Below, one piece after another: positions 46,417 to 59,587 of a stretch of DNA of 64,000 nucleotides; positions within the stretch are counted from its first letter, which is position 1; each line of letters opens with the position of its first letter. The notes under the pieces are model-generated. The model searched no databases and was not told where the DNA came from. It saw only the letters and a list, made by a program, of their open reading frames with translations. A program made the position numbers and the translations under genes. Origin of the DNA: Micromonospora sp. LH3U1 (GTDB lineage: Bacteria; Actinomycetota; Actinomycetes; Mycobacteriales; Micromonosporaceae). The stretch is from assembly GCF_028475105.1 (NCBI RefSeq), contig NZ_CP116936.1, positions 2,975,501 through 3,039,500 of the forward strand. Reading direction: 5' to 3'.

Positions 46417-46676
46417 GTCGCCTCGTTTCAGCAGAGCCGTCGCGGACGGCGGCAATGCTAGTGCGTCCGGCCCCGCTCGTGTGTGGACGGGGTGGCTGAA
46501 CCACCCCTCGGAGCTTGATGGTGATCACCGGCGGCGCGCCGTGGTCACCTTCGGCCCGTGCGCCACACGACCACCTGAGCGCGGGCTCACGGCCTGGCTC
46601 GACCGGCGGCGGGTTTGGCCACTAGTTGCCTGGGGCAATAAGACGGCGACGATAATCCTTCGGAGGGACGGCTCTC

Positions 46677-46949
46677 GTGGAAATTTCGGGCTTCTTCACC
46701 GCCATCATCATCGGCCTGATCATCGGCGCGCTCGGCCGGCTGGTCGTACCGGGCAAGCAGAACATCCCGATCTGGCTCACCCTGCTCATCGGTGTGGTCG
46801 CCGCGATCGTCGGCACCCTCGTCGCTGGCGCCTTCGGTGTCGCCGAGACCGGCGGGGTCGACTGGATCGAGCTGATCCTCCAGGTCGCCTTCGCCGCTAT
46901 CGGCGTCGTGATCGCTGCGGGCGCCTACGGCCGCCGCCGCGTGCGCTGA
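46677..46949 (+). CDS. GlsB/YeaQ/YmgE-family stress membrane protein
   Basis: A 90-residue membrane protein with three hydrophobic helices (residues ~3-24, ~31-52, ~63-84) and the family signature GLIIGALGRLVVPGKQNIP with glycine-zipper helices. GTG start at 46677 with GGAGGG 9-10 bases upstream. Members are small transglycosylase-associated (Gls24-linked) proteins induced by stress; the molecular role is poorly known. It is a stand-alone gene with a strong terminator. Confidence 0.88.
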   Translation: MEISGFFTAIIIGLIIGALGRLVVPGKQNIPIWLTLLIGVVAAIVGTLVAGAFGVAETGGVDWIELILQVAFAAIGVVIAAGAYGRRRVR

Positions 46950-46964
46950 CTCTTCGCGCCATCG

Positions 46965-47002
46965 CGCCGGCCCGATCCCGTTCAACCGGGGTCGGGCCGG
47001 CG
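46965..47002 (+). terminator. Terminator after the GlsB-type gene
   Basis: 16-bp inverted repeat (46965-46980 with 46987-47002) around a 6-nt TTCAAC loop; one position is a G-U type pair. It starts 16 bases past the stop codon. Confidence 0.75.
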
Positions 47003-47024
47003 TCCGTTGCGGGGGACTGCTCGC

Positions 47025-47438
47025 GTGACAGAGTGGTTCATGCCCTTGAGCGCGTATCACCTCAGAACGTCGATCGCCGTCTCGGATATACACGAGGCCG
47101 TTGCGTTCTACGAGGGAAAGCTGGGCCTGCAAGCGCTGCAGTCCGGCCCCAGTGCGAGCGTCGTCGACGGCAGCCGCGTCTATGGTTCCGGTGGCGGGCC
47201 GGCGCTGAACGTGTACCAGTCGGGCACCGCCGGGAAGACTCCGGCGACGTTGGCGACGTGGTATGTCGACGACATCGACCAGATCGTCGACCAGCTCTCC
47301 TCGGTCGGCGTCGAATTCATCCGCTACGAGCAGTTGGACCACGACCCCAAGGGAATCACTGCTCGGGCCGGCGGTGGACGTATCGCGTGGTTCCAGGATC
47401 CGGATGGCAATACCTTCGCCCTCGAAGCCGACGTCTGA
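47025..47438 (+). CDS. VOC-superfamily (glyoxalase-like) protein
   Basis: A 137-residue vicinal-oxygen-chelate fold with two beta-alpha-beta-beta-beta halves: LRTSIAVSDIHEAVAFYEGK at the start, then LATWYVDDIDQIVDQLSSVG, and the end GGRIAWFQDPDGNTFALEAD with the Glu typical of the last strand. GTG 47025 has GGGGGA 8 bases upstream; ATG 47040 is the alternative. Families with this fold include glyoxalases, bleomycin-binding resistance proteins and dioxygenases. No specific reaction can be read. Confidence 0.82.
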   Translation: MTEWFMPLSAYHLRTSIAVSDIHEAVAFYEGKLGLQALQSGPSASVVDGSRVYGSGGGPALNVYQSGTAGKTPATLATWYVDDIDQIVDQLSSVGVEFIRYEQLDHDPKGITARAGGGRIAWFQDPDGNTFALEADV

Positions 47439-47477
47439 TTCTGCCTCAAAAACCCGCCGACCGATCGGTTGAGGCTA

Positions 47478-47491
47478 TGGGAGCGCTCCCG
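47478..47491. promoter_or_regulatory. CelR/CebR-like operator before the GH62 gene
   Basis: TGGGAGCGCTCCCG matches 13 of 14 bases of the palindrome TGGGAGCGCTCCCA, the known operator of the LacI-family cellobiose repressors CelR/CebR of actinobacteria. It lies 97 bases upstream of the GH62 ATG. Confidence 0.75.
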
Positions 47492-47588
47492 TACCATACC
47501 TGACGCGGCCTGTTAACGCTCACAACAGGGACCCCTGCCAATGACCATCACCAATGTGTAGGCCGCCAACCCGTCAGGAGGGTGCTAT

Positions 47589-49004
47589 ATGACCAGATCC
47601 AGATCCACCAATGTCGGCTTGATCGCGGCCGGCACTGCTCTGCTGGTGTCGACGACGGTTGTCGTAGCGTTACCAGCTGGGGCCGCTGCTGCCGGCTGTT
47701 CGGTGAACTATGCCGTGTCGTCGCAGTGGCAGGGCGGGTTCGGTGCCAACGTGTCGATCACAAACCTGGGTGATCCGTTGACGGACTGGACCTTGACGTG
47801 GTCGTACACCGCCGGGCAAGCGGTGACGCAGGCGTGGAACACGTCGTTGACGCAGAGCGGATCGGCGGTGACCGCCAAGAACGTGAGTTACAACGGCTCG
47901 GTCGCGACCAACGGCACGGTGTCGTTCGGGTTCAACGGCTCATGGACGGGCAGCAATCCCGCGCCGACGAGCTTCGCCCTGAACGGCGTGACGTGTACCG
48001 GTAGCACGACGCCCACGACCCCGCCGCCGACGACCCCACCCCCGACCACTCCACCGCCGACGACCCCGCCGCCGACGACGCCTCCGCCGGGTGGCACGTG
48101 CAACCTGCCGTCGACGTACCGCTGGTCGTCGACGGGTTCGTTGGCGAACCCGAGGTCGGGGTGGGTGTCGCTGAAGGACTTCACCGTCGCTCCGTACAAC
48201 GGTCGGCAGTTGGTCTACGCGACGACGCACGACTTCGGGTCGAGCTGGGGGTCGATGAACTTCGGGCTGTTCACGAACTACTCGGAGATGGCGTCGGCCA
48301 GCCAGAACGCGATGAACTCGGCCACTGTCGCGCCGTCGTTGTTCTACTTCGCGCCGCGCAACATCTGGGTGTTGGCCTACCAGTGGGGTGGCACGGCGTT
48401 CTCCTACCGGACCTCCAGTGATCCCACGAACCCGAATGGGTGGTCGGGGGCGCAGACGCTGTTCACCGGGAGTATCTCCGGTTCCGGGACCGGGCCGATC
48501 GATCAGGCGGTCATCGGTGACGGCACGAACATGTACCTGTTCTTCGCCGGCGACAACGGCAAGATCTACCGGGCCAGCATGCCCATCGGGAACTTCCCGG
48601 GCAGCTTCGGCTCCACCTACACGACGATCATGAGCGACACCACGAACAACCTGTTCGAGGCCGTTCAGGTCTACAAGCTCCAGGGCCAGGACCGGTACCT
48701 GATGATCGTCGAGGCGATCGGCTCGCAGGGCCGCTACTTCCGTTCCTTCACCGCGACCAGCCTGGGCGGTTCGTGGACCCCGCAGGCCGCGACCGAGAGC
48801 AACCCCTTCGCCGGCAAAGCCAACAGCGGCGCCACCTGGACCAACGACATCAGCCACGGCGAGCTGCTACGGACCAACGCCGACCAGACCATGACCGTTG
48901 ACCCCTGCAACCTGCAACTGCTCTACCAGGGCCGTTCCCCCAGCTCCGGCGGCGACTACGGCCTCCTGCCCTACCGGCCCGGCCTGCTCACCCTGCAACG
49001 CTAA
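47589..49004 (+). CDS. Secreted CBM2-GH62 alpha-L-arabinofuranosidase
   Basis: A 471-residue exported enzyme. A Sec signal (residues ~1-35, cut near AAAAG) precedes a CBM2 domain (~36-138: [36 protein letters not shown]). A Pro/Thr linker of PPPTT repeats (~142-168) leads to a GH62 catalytic domain starting [14 protein letters not shown]. Recognisable GH62 parts are [56 protein letters not shown] and the ending [16 protein letters not shown]. It removes arabinofuranosyl branches from arabinoxylan. CAGGAGGG precedes the ATG. A CelR/CebR-type operator upstream suggests induction by cello-oligosaccharides. It likely works with the GH11 xylanase at 51067. Confidence 0.95.
   Translation: MTRSRSTNVGLIAAGTALLVSTTVVVALPAGAAAAGCSVNYAVSSQWQGGFGANVSITNLGDPLTDWTLTWSYTAGQAVTQAWNTSLTQSGSAVTAKNVSYNGSVATNGTVSFGFNGSWTGSNPAPTSFALNGVTCTGSTTPTTPPPTTPPPTTPPPTTPPPTTPPPGGTCNLPSTYRWSSTGSLANPRSGWVSLKDFTVAPYNGRQLVYATTHDFGSSWGSMNFGLFTNYSEMASASQNAMNSATVAPSLFYFAPRNIWVLAYQWGGTAFSYRTSSDPTNPNGWSGAQTLFTGSISGSGTGPIDQAVIGDGTNMYLFFAGDNGKIYRASMPIGNFPGSFGSTYTTIMSDTTNNLFEAVQVYKLQGQDRYLMIVEAIGSQGRYFRSFTATSLGGSWTPQAATESNPFAGKANSGATWTNDISHGELLRTNADQTMTVDPCNLQLLYQGRSPSSGGDYGLLPYRPGLLTLQR
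48009..48087 (+). repeat. Tandem repeat coding the Pro-Thr linker
   Basis: Five imperfect ~15-base units (CCGCCGACGACCCC type) encode the PPPTT linker of the GH62 enzyme. It is an ordinary interdomain linker repeat and may vary in copy number. Confidence 0.8.
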
Positions 49005-49056
49005 GCCCACCGACGCACGGCCCACCGGCCGGCGTCCAGGATCGAGTGGAACGGAA

Positions 49057-49089
49057 CGGGCGGGCCCGGCGCAACGCCGAGCCCGCCCG
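49057..49089 (+). terminator. Terminator after the GH62 gene
   Basis: 15-bp stem with one mismatch (CGGGCGGGCCCGGCG / CGCCGAGCCCGCCCG) and a CAA loop, 53 bases past the stop. Confidence 0.65.
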
Positions 49090-49240
49090 CGGTCCCTGCG
49101 AATGCTGACGGAGTGCAGCCACGAAGGACTGAGCGCGAAACGCCGAACTCGCGCCGGGACGGACCGGTGGTTGGCCGATGAGTTTGGGATGATGCGCCGG
49201 TCTACCTACCGACATCACCTGACTCGAAGGGATCACCGCG

Positions 49241-49855
49241 ATGGCAAAGGTCATCTCCACGCTGTTCATCTCGGCCGACGGTGTGGCCGAGATCGACCCT
49301 GATTGGCACTTCCCGTACTTCGACGAGAACATGGGTCGCGCCGTCACCGAGGACTATGACGCCGCTGACGTGCTGCTCATCGGGCGCGAGACCTACGGCA
49401 GCTTCGCCGGAGCCTGGCCCGAGCGTGAGGCCGCGGGTGGCGACGACGCACCGTTCGCCAAGCAACTCGGGGACGTTCGCAAGGTCGTCGTCTCGCGCCA
49501 GCCGTTGGAGTTCTCCTGGCGCAACTCGGAGCTGATCAACGGCGATCTCCTCGATGCCGTCACCGCGCTCAAGGCCGACGCCGGCATCCGCGGCATCCTC
49601 ATCCCGGGGTCGATCTCCGTGGTACAGCAACTGCTCGCCGCAGGGCTGGTCGACGAGCTGCGACTTCTGGTGCATCCGGTGGCAGCGCGCAAGGGCCGCA
49701 AGCTGTTCGACGAGGGCGATGCGGCCTACCACCTGCGACTGGTGGCGACGGAGGCGTTCCCGACGGGCGTACTGCGGGTGATCTACGCGCCGGGCGCGGC
49801 GCCGACCAAAGCCGGTTACGACGATGCCAAGGACCAGCTGTCGGCAGACAACTAG
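49241..49855 (+). CDS. RibD/DHFR-family reductase-like protein
   Basis: A 204-residue protein of the RibD C-terminal (dihydrofolate reductase-like) fold: AKVISTLFISADGVAEIDPD, VLLIGRETYGSF, the NADPH-side loop ILIPGSISVVQQLLAAGLVDE, LRLLVHPVAARKGRKLF. Such small proteins are common single-gene oxidoreductases of unknown substrate in actinobacteria. The length is normal. The ATG follows CGAAGGGATCACCGCG. It stands alone. Confidence 0.88.
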   Translation: MAKVISTLFISADGVAEIDPDWHFPYFDENMGRAVTEDYDAADVLLIGRETYGSFAGAWPEREAAGGDDAPFAKQLGDVRKVVVSRQPLEFSWRNSELINGDLLDAVTALKADAGIRGILIPGSISVVQQLLAAGLVDELRLLVHPVAARKGRKLFDEGDAAYHLRLVATEAFPTGVLRVIYAPGAAPTKAGYDDAKDQLSADN

Positions 49856-50061
49856 TCACCGTCGCAAGGAGGCACGCTCACGGCGGGAGCAGCGGCGCGA
49901 ATGGGGTGAGGTGCGCGGCAACATGCGCCGTTGGTCTGAGCACCACCGATCCATCCCACACTCCGAACAAATTTTAGTGAGGATCTTCGATATTGACGTA
50001 GGGCGTTGGCGGCGGCAGGATCTCGGCACCACCACCACTGTGATCCCCTCTGGGAGACGCC

Positions 50062-50955
50062 ATGACCCGTCCTCGCCTGCCCCTCCTGCGGGCAGCCACC
50101 CGGTTGGCCGCACTCGCCGCAGCCACCGCCGGCGTGCTGCTCACCGTCGCCACTCCCGCCAGCGCCGCTGTGCCCGCTGGCCGCTACGTCTCACTCGGCG
50201 ACTCGTACGCCGCGGGTCCGTTGATCCCCACCCAGGTGGACCTGAACTGCCTGCGGTCCAACCGCAACTTCCCATCGCTGGTCGCAGCATCCGCCGGCTC
50301 GTCGTCGTTCGCCGACGTGAGCTGTTCCGGGGCCACCACCGACGACATCCTCTACGGTGGCAGCGGCCAGTTGGGCATCGCGGTGCCACCGCAGCTCAAC
50401 GCGGTCACGTCGAACACGGCGCTGGTGACGGTGCAGATCGGCGGCAACGACATCAGCTTCTCCGGCATCATCGGTGACTGTGCGGAGGCGAGCCTCAGCA
50501 GCCCGCTCGGGTCCCCGTGCAAGAACCGGTACACCGCCGGGGGCGTCGACCAGTTGCAGGCGAGGATCGTCGCCGCCAAGCCGAAGGTGACGGCCGTGCT
50601 GCAGGCGGTCCGCCGGGCCGCACCGGGCGCGCGGGTCGTGGTGCTCGGGTACCCGGCGATCCTGCCGGACAGCGGTTATGGCTGCTGGCCCGTCGTCCCG
50701 ATCGCCTACCAGGACGTGCCGTACCTGCGGGGCATCGAAAAGTCGCTCAACGCGATGCTGGCCAGCGCCGCTGGCGCGAACGGCGCCACCTACGCCGACG
50801 TCTACACCCCGTCGATCGGCCGCGACGCGTGCAAGAGCAGCGGCACCCGGTGGGTCGAGGGACTGGTGCCACAGAACGCGGCCGCACCCTTCCACCCGAA
50901 CGCCCGGGGCGAGCAGGGCATGGCGAACGCACTGCTCGCCACGTTGAACAGCTGA
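50062..50955 (+). CDS. Secreted SGNH/GDSL hydrolase (lipase-like)
   Basis: A 297-residue exported esterase. Signal peptide ~1-35 ending PASAAV, then block I GRYVSLGDSYAAGPLIP with the Ser nucleophile, block III TVQIGGNDISFSG and block V AAPFHPNARGEQGMANALL with the catalytic Asp-x-x-His-like FHPN. Cys pairs (LNCLRS/VSCSG, DCAE/PCKN, YGCWP/DACKS) give three likely disulfides, as in Streptomyces-type SGNH lipases. Substrates are probably acyl esters of lipids. The ATG follows GGGAGACGCC. Convergent with the GH11 gene across a very strong hairpin. Confidence 0.93.
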   Translation: MTRPRLPLLRAATRLAALAAATAGVLLTVATPASAAVPAGRYVSLGDSYAAGPLIPTQVDLNCLRSNRNFPSLVAASAGSSSFADVSCSGATTDDILYGGSGQLGIAVPPQLNAVTSNTALVTVQIGGNDISFSGIIGDCAEASLSSPLGSPCKNRYTAGGVDQLQARIVAAKPKVTAVLQAVRRAAPGARVVVLGYPAILPDSGYGCWPVVPIAYQDVPYLRGIEKSLNAMLASAAGANGATYADVYTPSIGRDACKSSGTRWVEGLVPQNAAAPFHPNARGEQGMANALLATLNS

Positions 50956-51005
50956 CCGGCCCGCACTCGGTGGATCCGGGCACCGCCGGTCGTTACCCGT
51001 AACAC

Positions 51006-51047
51006 CCACCTCTGGCGTGGCGGCCTCGGCCGCCACGCCAGAGGTGG
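51006..51047. terminator. Bidirectional terminator between SGNH hydrolase and xylanase
   Basis: A perfect 20-bp stem (51006-51025 with 51028-51047), separated by TC, lies between two convergent stop codons. Confidence 0.9.
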
Positions 51048-51066
51048 TGTCAGGAGTTGGTCGGGG

Positions 51067-52496
<1,430 letters not shown>

Positions 52497-53654
52497 TCAG
52501 CGGTGCCGGCGGGCGTTGAGCCGGGCCGCCTGGCGGGTCAGGTGGTCACGTTCGGCGAGGTTGGTGGCCTTCTGGGCCGCCTCGGCGTACAGCCGTGCCG
52601 CCGTTCTCACATCGCCGTCGCGCTCGTGCAGGTACGCCGCCACCGCCGCATAGCGGGGCAGCGCGTCGTTCAGCGCCGCGAGCGCCGCCAGGCCGGCACG
52701 CGGGCCGTCGGCCTCGCCGACGGCGACCACGCGATTGAGTCGGACGACCGGGCTGTCGGTCAGGCGCGCGAGTTCGTCGTACCACTCGACGATCTGCACC
52801 CAGTCGGTCTCCTCGGCGGTCGGCGCGTCAGCGTGCAGTGCCGCGATGGCGGCCTGGGCCTGGAACTCGCCCAGCCGGTCGCGGGCGAGGGCCGCCTGAA
52901 GGATCTCGACGCCCTCGGCAATCGAGGTGGTGTCCCACCGGCGGCGATCCTGCTCGGCGAGCGGCACCAGGCTGCCGTCGAGCGCGGTCCGGGCGGCGCG
53001 TCGGGCATGGTGGAGCAGCATGAGGGCGAGCAGCCCCGCCACCTCGGGGTGGTCGATCGCTGCCGCGAGCTGACGGGTGAGCCGGATGGCCTCGGCGGCG
53101 AGGTCGACGTCGCCGGAGTAGCCCTCGTTGAAAACCAGGTAGAGGACGCGCAGCACGGTGGCGACGTCGCCGGTCTGGTCGAACCGCACTCCGGAGACGG
53201 TGCGTTTGGCCCGGCTGATGCGCTGCGCCATGGTCGCCTCGGGCACCAGGTAGGCGTGGGCGATCTGGCGTGTGGTCAGACCGCCGACGGCGCGCAGCGT
53301 GAGCGCGACCGCGGATGACGGCGTCAGCGACGGGTGGGCGCACAGGAAGTAGAGCTGGAGCGTGTCGTCCACCGCTGGCGAGGGCCCGGGCGCCGGCTCC
53401 TCGTCGGCGAGGTCCTCACGCCGACGGCGGGCGGCGTCCGACCGGGTCGTATCGAGGAACCGGCGCCAGGCCACGGTGACCAGCCAGCCCTTCGGGTCCC
53501 GCGGTGGGTCGTCCGGCCAGACGCGGACCGCCTCGACCAGTGCGTCCTGCAAGGCGTCCTCGGCCGCCGCGAAGGTGACTCCGCGGCGGACGAGGACGCC
53601 GAGGACGCTCGGCGTGAGGCTCCGGAGCAGGGCCTCGTTCACTGCGGAAGTCAC
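52497..53654 (-). CDS. ECF42-type sigma factor with C-terminal TPR-like extension
   Basis: A 385-residue sigma factor. Sigma-2 (residues ~10-75: FAAAEDALQDALVEAVRVWP, GWLVTVAWRRFLD) and sigma-4 (~105-165: SAVALTLRAVGGLTTRQIAH, VPEATMAQRISRAKRT) are followed by a ~200-residue helical domain (DUF6596 type: LYLVFNEGYSG, HPEVAGLLALMLLHHARRAAR). The GTG start at 53654 overlaps the YCII gene's stop by 4 bases. Established: ECF42 sigma factors are encoded next to DGPF/YCII proteins and use the C-terminal extension instead of an anti-sigma factor. That is exactly the arrangement here. The regulon usually includes the DGPF gene itself. Confidence 0.92.
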   Translation of the reverse strand: MTSAVNEALLRSLTPSVLGVLVRRGVTFAAAEDALQDALVEAVRVWPDDPPRDPKGWLVTVAWRRFLDTTRSDAARRRREDLADEEPAPGPSPAVDDTLQLYFLCAHPSLTPSSAVALTLRAVGGLTTRQIAHAYLVPEATMAQRISRAKRTVSGVRFDQTGDVATVLRVLYLVFNEGYSGDVDLAAEAIRLTRQLAAAIDHPEVAGLLALMLLHHARRAARTALDGSLVPLAEQDRRRWDTTSIAEGVEILQAALARDRLGEFQAQAAIAALHADAPTAEETDWVQIVEWYDELARLTDSPVVRLNRVVAVGEADGPRAGLAALAALNDALPRYAAVAAYLHERDGDVRTAARLYAEAAQKATNLAERDHLTRQAARLNARRHR

Positions 53655-54058
53655 TCCGTGATGGTGGGCGGCTCGGTCAGGAACGGACGCAACTCGAGCC
53701 ACTCGTGGATGGGCTTGCCGCCTGCCCCAGGGGCGGCCGACAGTTCCCCGGCCAGCTCGATGGCGCGCTCGTAGGTGTCGACGTCGATCACCATCCAGCC
53801 GGCGATGAGGTCCTTGGTCTCGGCGAATGGGCCGTCGGTGACCGGCGGGCGGCCCTCACCGTCGTACCGGACGAACGTCCCCTCGGGCGCGAGCGCCTGA
53901 CCGTCGACGAACTCGCCGGTCCCCTCGAGCCGGGTCGCGAAGTCGTTCATGTACTGCATGTGGGCCGAGATCTCCTCCGGCGTCCACCGGTCCATGGGCA
54001 CGTCGTTGACCGCCGCCGGCGCGCCGCGGTAGTGCTTGAGCAGCAGGTACTTGGCCAT
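53651..54058 (-). CDS. YCII-related DGPF-domain protein
   Basis: A 135-residue protein of the YCII/DGPF family with the signature VTDGPFAETKDLIAGWMVID (residues ~71-90) and N-terminal KYLLLKHYRGAP. ATG start with CGAGGAG upstream. It is the first gene of a two-gene operon with an ECF42 sigma factor, whose start overlaps its stop. These proteins are typical targets and partners of ECF42 sigma factors; their biochemical role is not settled. Confidence 0.92.
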   Translation of the reverse strand: MAKYLLLKHYRGAPAAVNDVPMDRWTPEEISAHMQYMNDFATRLEGTGEFVDGQALAPEGTFVRYDGEGRPPVTDGPFAETKDLIAGWMVIDVDTYERAIELAGELSAAPGAGGKPIHEWLELRPFLTEPPTITE

Positions 54059-54179
54059 CGTGTTTCTCCTCGATGTTGGTGCGACCCATCGTGGTCACGT
54101 TCCACCTCGGGGACGCAGCCAGTCACCAGTTCTCGACATGGTTGCCCGAAACTTGATCCGTTCCAGAATAGTGAGCTAG

Positions 54180-56918
<2,739 letters not shown>

Positions 56919-56928
56919 CAGGTCTCAC

Positions 56929-56975
56929 CCGACGAGCCCCGGTCAATCCATCAGCGATTGGCCGGGGCTCGTCGG
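56929..56975 (+). terminator. Terminator after katG
   Basis: An inverted repeat of about 20 bp (56929-56948 with 56956-56975, one wobble pair, 7-nt loop) starts 11 bases past the stop. Confidence 0.85.
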
Positions 56976-57052
56976 CCGTTGCACGTCCGTGAGCAGGTAT
57001 GCCGTGGCCGTCCTCACCGCCGCGGCGTTCGGCGGCCATCCTTGGCGGACCG

Positions 57053-57068
57053 ATACCCCCCGGGGTAT
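57053..57068. promoter_or_regulatory. CsoR/CstR-type operator, copy 1 (repressor's own promoter)
   Basis: ATACCCC-CC-GGGGTAT: perfect 7-bp arms, 21 bases upstream of the repressor ATG. It is repeated at 57449-57464. This is the classic CsoR-family box form (TACCC...GGGTA). Confidence 0.8.
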
Positions 57069-57080
57069 GGTCGGACCTAG

Positions 57081-57359
<279 letters not shown>

Positions 57360-57372
57360 GACGGCACGAGGT

Positions 57373-57402
57373 CACCTACGCCGCGTAGCTGCGGCGTAGG
57401 TG
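57373..57402 (+). terminator. Terminator between the CstR-like and MBL-rhodanese genes
   Basis: Perfect 12-bp stem CACCTACGCCGC / GCGGCGTAGGTG with a 6-nt loop, 13 bases past the repressor stop. It separates repressor and enzyme transcripts. Confidence 0.75.
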
Positions 57403-57448
57403 GGTGACAGCGTGCAGATGAAGAACAAGGCAGCAGTGTGCCATCTGC

Positions 57449-57464
57449 ATACCCCCAGGGGTAT
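57449..57464. promoter_or_regulatory. CsoR/CstR-type operator, copy 2
   Basis: ATACCCC-CA-GGGGTAT with the same 7-bp arms as copy 1, 30 bases upstream of the MBL-rhodanese ATG, so it can block that promoter. Confidence 0.8.
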
Positions 57465-57494
57465 GTGCGCTTTGTCGAACTTGAAGGAGTAGGC

Positions 57495-58895
57495 ATGACA
57501 GTCGAGGTTTCCGTCGTCGCGACGTCCTCCCTCGGTGATCGCAGCTACCTCGCCTCGGACGGGCGGGTGGCGATCGTGGTCGACCCTCAGCGCGACATCG
57601 ACCGCGTGATGTACCTCGCCGGGGCGTTGGGCGTCCGCATCACCCATGTCGTGGAAACCCACATCCACAACGACTACGTCTCCGGAGGGCTGGAACTCGC
57701 CCGGATCACCGGCGCCCACTACCTGGTGGCCGCGGCCGACGAGGTCCGCTTCGAGCGGACGCCGGTCTCCGACGGCGACCAGGTCGCCGTCTCCGACTCG
57801 CTACGGCTGCGGGTGCTCGCCACGCCGGGTCACACCTTCCACCACCTGTCGTACGTCCTGGATGAGGCCATCGACGGCGGTTGGCGGCCGGTCGGTGTCT
57901 TCACCGGTGGGTCACTGCTGTTCGGCACGACGGGCCGGACCGACCTGCTGGGCAAGCAGCACGCCCACGAATTGGCCCACCGCCAGCACGCCTCGGCGAA
58001 GCGGTTGGCGGATCTGCTGCCCGAGGGGGCCGAGGTGTGGCCGACGCACGGGTTCGGCAGCTTCTGCTCGGCCAGCCAGTCGGACGCCCCGGAGTCGACG
58101 ATCGGCCGGGAAAAGGAGAAGAATCCGGTCCTGAGGCTGGTCGCGGACGACTTCGTCACAGAGACCCTCGCGGGCCTCGACGCCTACCCGGCGTACTACG
58201 CCCACATGGGCGTGGAGAACTTCGCCGGAGCGGCCCCGGTCGACCTCACCCCCGTGAGCCGCGCCGATGCCGCCGAACTGCGTGAGCGGATGACCGACGG
58301 GCAGTGGGTGGTGGACCTGCGGCACCGCAAGGCGTACGCCGCCTCGCACCTGGCCGGCACGGTCAGCCTCGGCCTCGACGGCCCGATGTCCACCTGGCTC
58401 GGTTGGCTGATCGACTGGGGCGTGCCGATCACCCTGCTCGCCGAGACCCCGGGACAGGTCGCCGACGCCCAGCGTGAGCTGGTCCGGATCGGCATCGACC
58501 GCCCGGCCGCGCAGGTCACCGGCGAGGTGGAGCAGTGGGCGGCCGAGCCCGGCCAGCTGCGGGAGCTACGGATGGCCGACTTCGTGGCCCTCGCGGCCGC
58601 TCGCGCGGGGCACGTCCCTGCCGGCCTGCCCGCCGCGGACGTGGTCCTCGACGTGCGAATGACCAACGAGTGGCGATCCCGCCACATCGACGGCGCCGTG
58701 CACATTCCCCTGCCTGACCTGCCCATGCGCCTGGCCGACGTGCCGGTCGGGGCCGTCTGGGTGCACTGCGGCTCCGGCTACCGGGCCACCGCGGCGGCGT
58801 CGCTGCTGGCGAACGCCGGCCGCGAGGTGGTCGTCATCGACGACATGTTCGGCCAGGCCGAGCGCGCGGGCGTGGAGATGTCCACCGACGCCTGA
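57495..58895 (+). CDS. Persulfide dioxygenase-rhodanese fusion (CstB/Blh-like)
   Basis: A 466-residue protein. The N-terminal metallo-beta-lactamase domain (~1-240) has the glyoxalase II-like metal motif VVETHIHNDYVSGG (THxHxD), ATPGHTFHHLSYVL and WPTHGFGSFC. Two rhodanese-like domains follow. The first (~260-350) lacks a Cys. The second (~375-460) ends with the loop VHCGSGYRATAAASLL, which carries the catalytic Cys. Family knowledge: such proteins oxidise glutathione or other low-molecular-weight persulfides to sulfite and transfer sulfane sulfur; in actinobacteria mycothiol persulfide is a plausible substrate. AAGGAG precedes the ATG. It is controlled by the adjacent operator and heads the operon with the membrane rhodanese and sulfite exporter genes. 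Confidence 0.93.
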   Translation: MTVEVSVVATSSLGDRSYLASDGRVAIVVDPQRDIDRVMYLAGALGVRITHVVETHIHNDYVSGGLELARITGAHYLVAAADEVRFERTPVSDGDQVAVSDSLRLRVLATPGHTFHHLSYVLDEAIDGGWRPVGVFTGGSLLFGTTGRTDLLGKQHAHELAHRQHASAKRLADLLPEGAEVWPTHGFGSFCSASQSDAPESTIGREKEKNPVLRLVADDFVTETLAGLDAYPAYYAHMGVENFAGAAPVDLTPVSRADAAELRERMTDGQWVVDLRHRKAYAASHLAGTVSLGLDGPMSTWLGWLIDWGVPITLLAETPGQVADAQRELVRIGIDRPAAQVTGEVEQWAAEPGQLRELRMADFVALAAARAGHVPAGLPAADVVLDVRMTNEWRSRHIDGAVHIPLPDLPMRLADVPVGAVWVHCGSGYRATAAASLLANAGREVVVIDDMFGQAERAGVEMSTDA

Positions 58896-58987
58896 CCCGA
58901 ACAGCACGACCACTGGCCGACGCCTCCCAGGCCTCGGCCGGATACCCCTGCCATGCCGTGTAGCGCCTTGTCCGTGAAAGAGGAGAA

Positions 58988-59587
58988 ATGAGCCCTTCCG
59001 AGAACGCCCGCCCTGCCACCGTCGATGCCCCCGGGCTGCGGGAGCTGATCGACTCCGGCCACGCACCGCGCCTGCTGGACGTGCGTACCCCGGCGGAGTT
59101 CGAGACGTCGCACATCCCCGGCTCCTACAACGTGCCGCTCGACCTGCTCAAGGAGCACCGCGAAGAGCTGCGCAACCACCTGGACGAGGACGTCGTGCTG
59201 GTATGTCGCTCCGGTGCCCGCGCCACCCAGGCCGAGCACTCCCTGGCCGGGGTCGGCCTGCCGAACCTGAAGGTCCTCGACGGCGGCATCATGGCCTGGC
59301 AGGCGGCCAACGCGCCGATCAACCATGGTGCCCCCCGATGGGACCTCGAACGCCAGGTCCGCCTCGTCGCCGGCTCGATCGTGCTGGTCAGCGTCATCGG
59401 CTCGGTGTTCGTGCCGCAGCTGAAGTGGGTGGCCGGATTCATCGGCGCCGGCCTCACCTTCGCGGCCGTCACCAACACCTGCGCCATGGGCATGATGCTC
59501 GGCAAACTGCCGTACAACAGGGGCGCCAGCTGTGACCTGGACACCATCGTCGGCCACCTGCGCGGCAGCACCGGTAAACGCGCGTGA
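58988..59587 (+). CDS. Membrane-anchored rhodanese
   Basis: A 199-residue protein. The rhodanese domain (~10-108) has the active-site Cys in VVLVCRSGARATQAEHSL, and LLDVRTPAEFETSHIPGSYN is the typical first half. A DUF2892-like segment with two membrane helices follows (~120-160: RLVAGSIVLVSVIGSVFVPQ, WVAGFIGAGLTFAAVTNTC), and the tail includes CAMGMMLGKLPYNRG. It transfers sulfane sulfur, probably handling persulfide at the membrane. AGAGGAG precedes the ATG. Its stop overlaps the TauE-type gene by 4 bases (GTGA). Confidence 0.92.
   Translation: MSPSENARPATVDAPGLRELIDSGHAPRLLDVRTPAEFETSHIPGSYNVPLDLLKEHREELRNHLDEDVVLVCRSGARATQAEHSLAGVGLPNLKVLDGGIMAWQAANAPINHGAPRWDLERQVRLVAGSIVLVSVIGSVFVPQLKWVAGFIGAGLTFAAVTNTCAMGMMLGKLPYNRGASCDLDTIVGHLRGSTGKRA

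Noticed and set aside
48009..48087. Short tandem repeats as a CRISPR or regulatory repeat
   Set aside because: The repeat is in frame and encodes the Pro-Thr linker between CBM2 and GH62 domains; there are no spacers.
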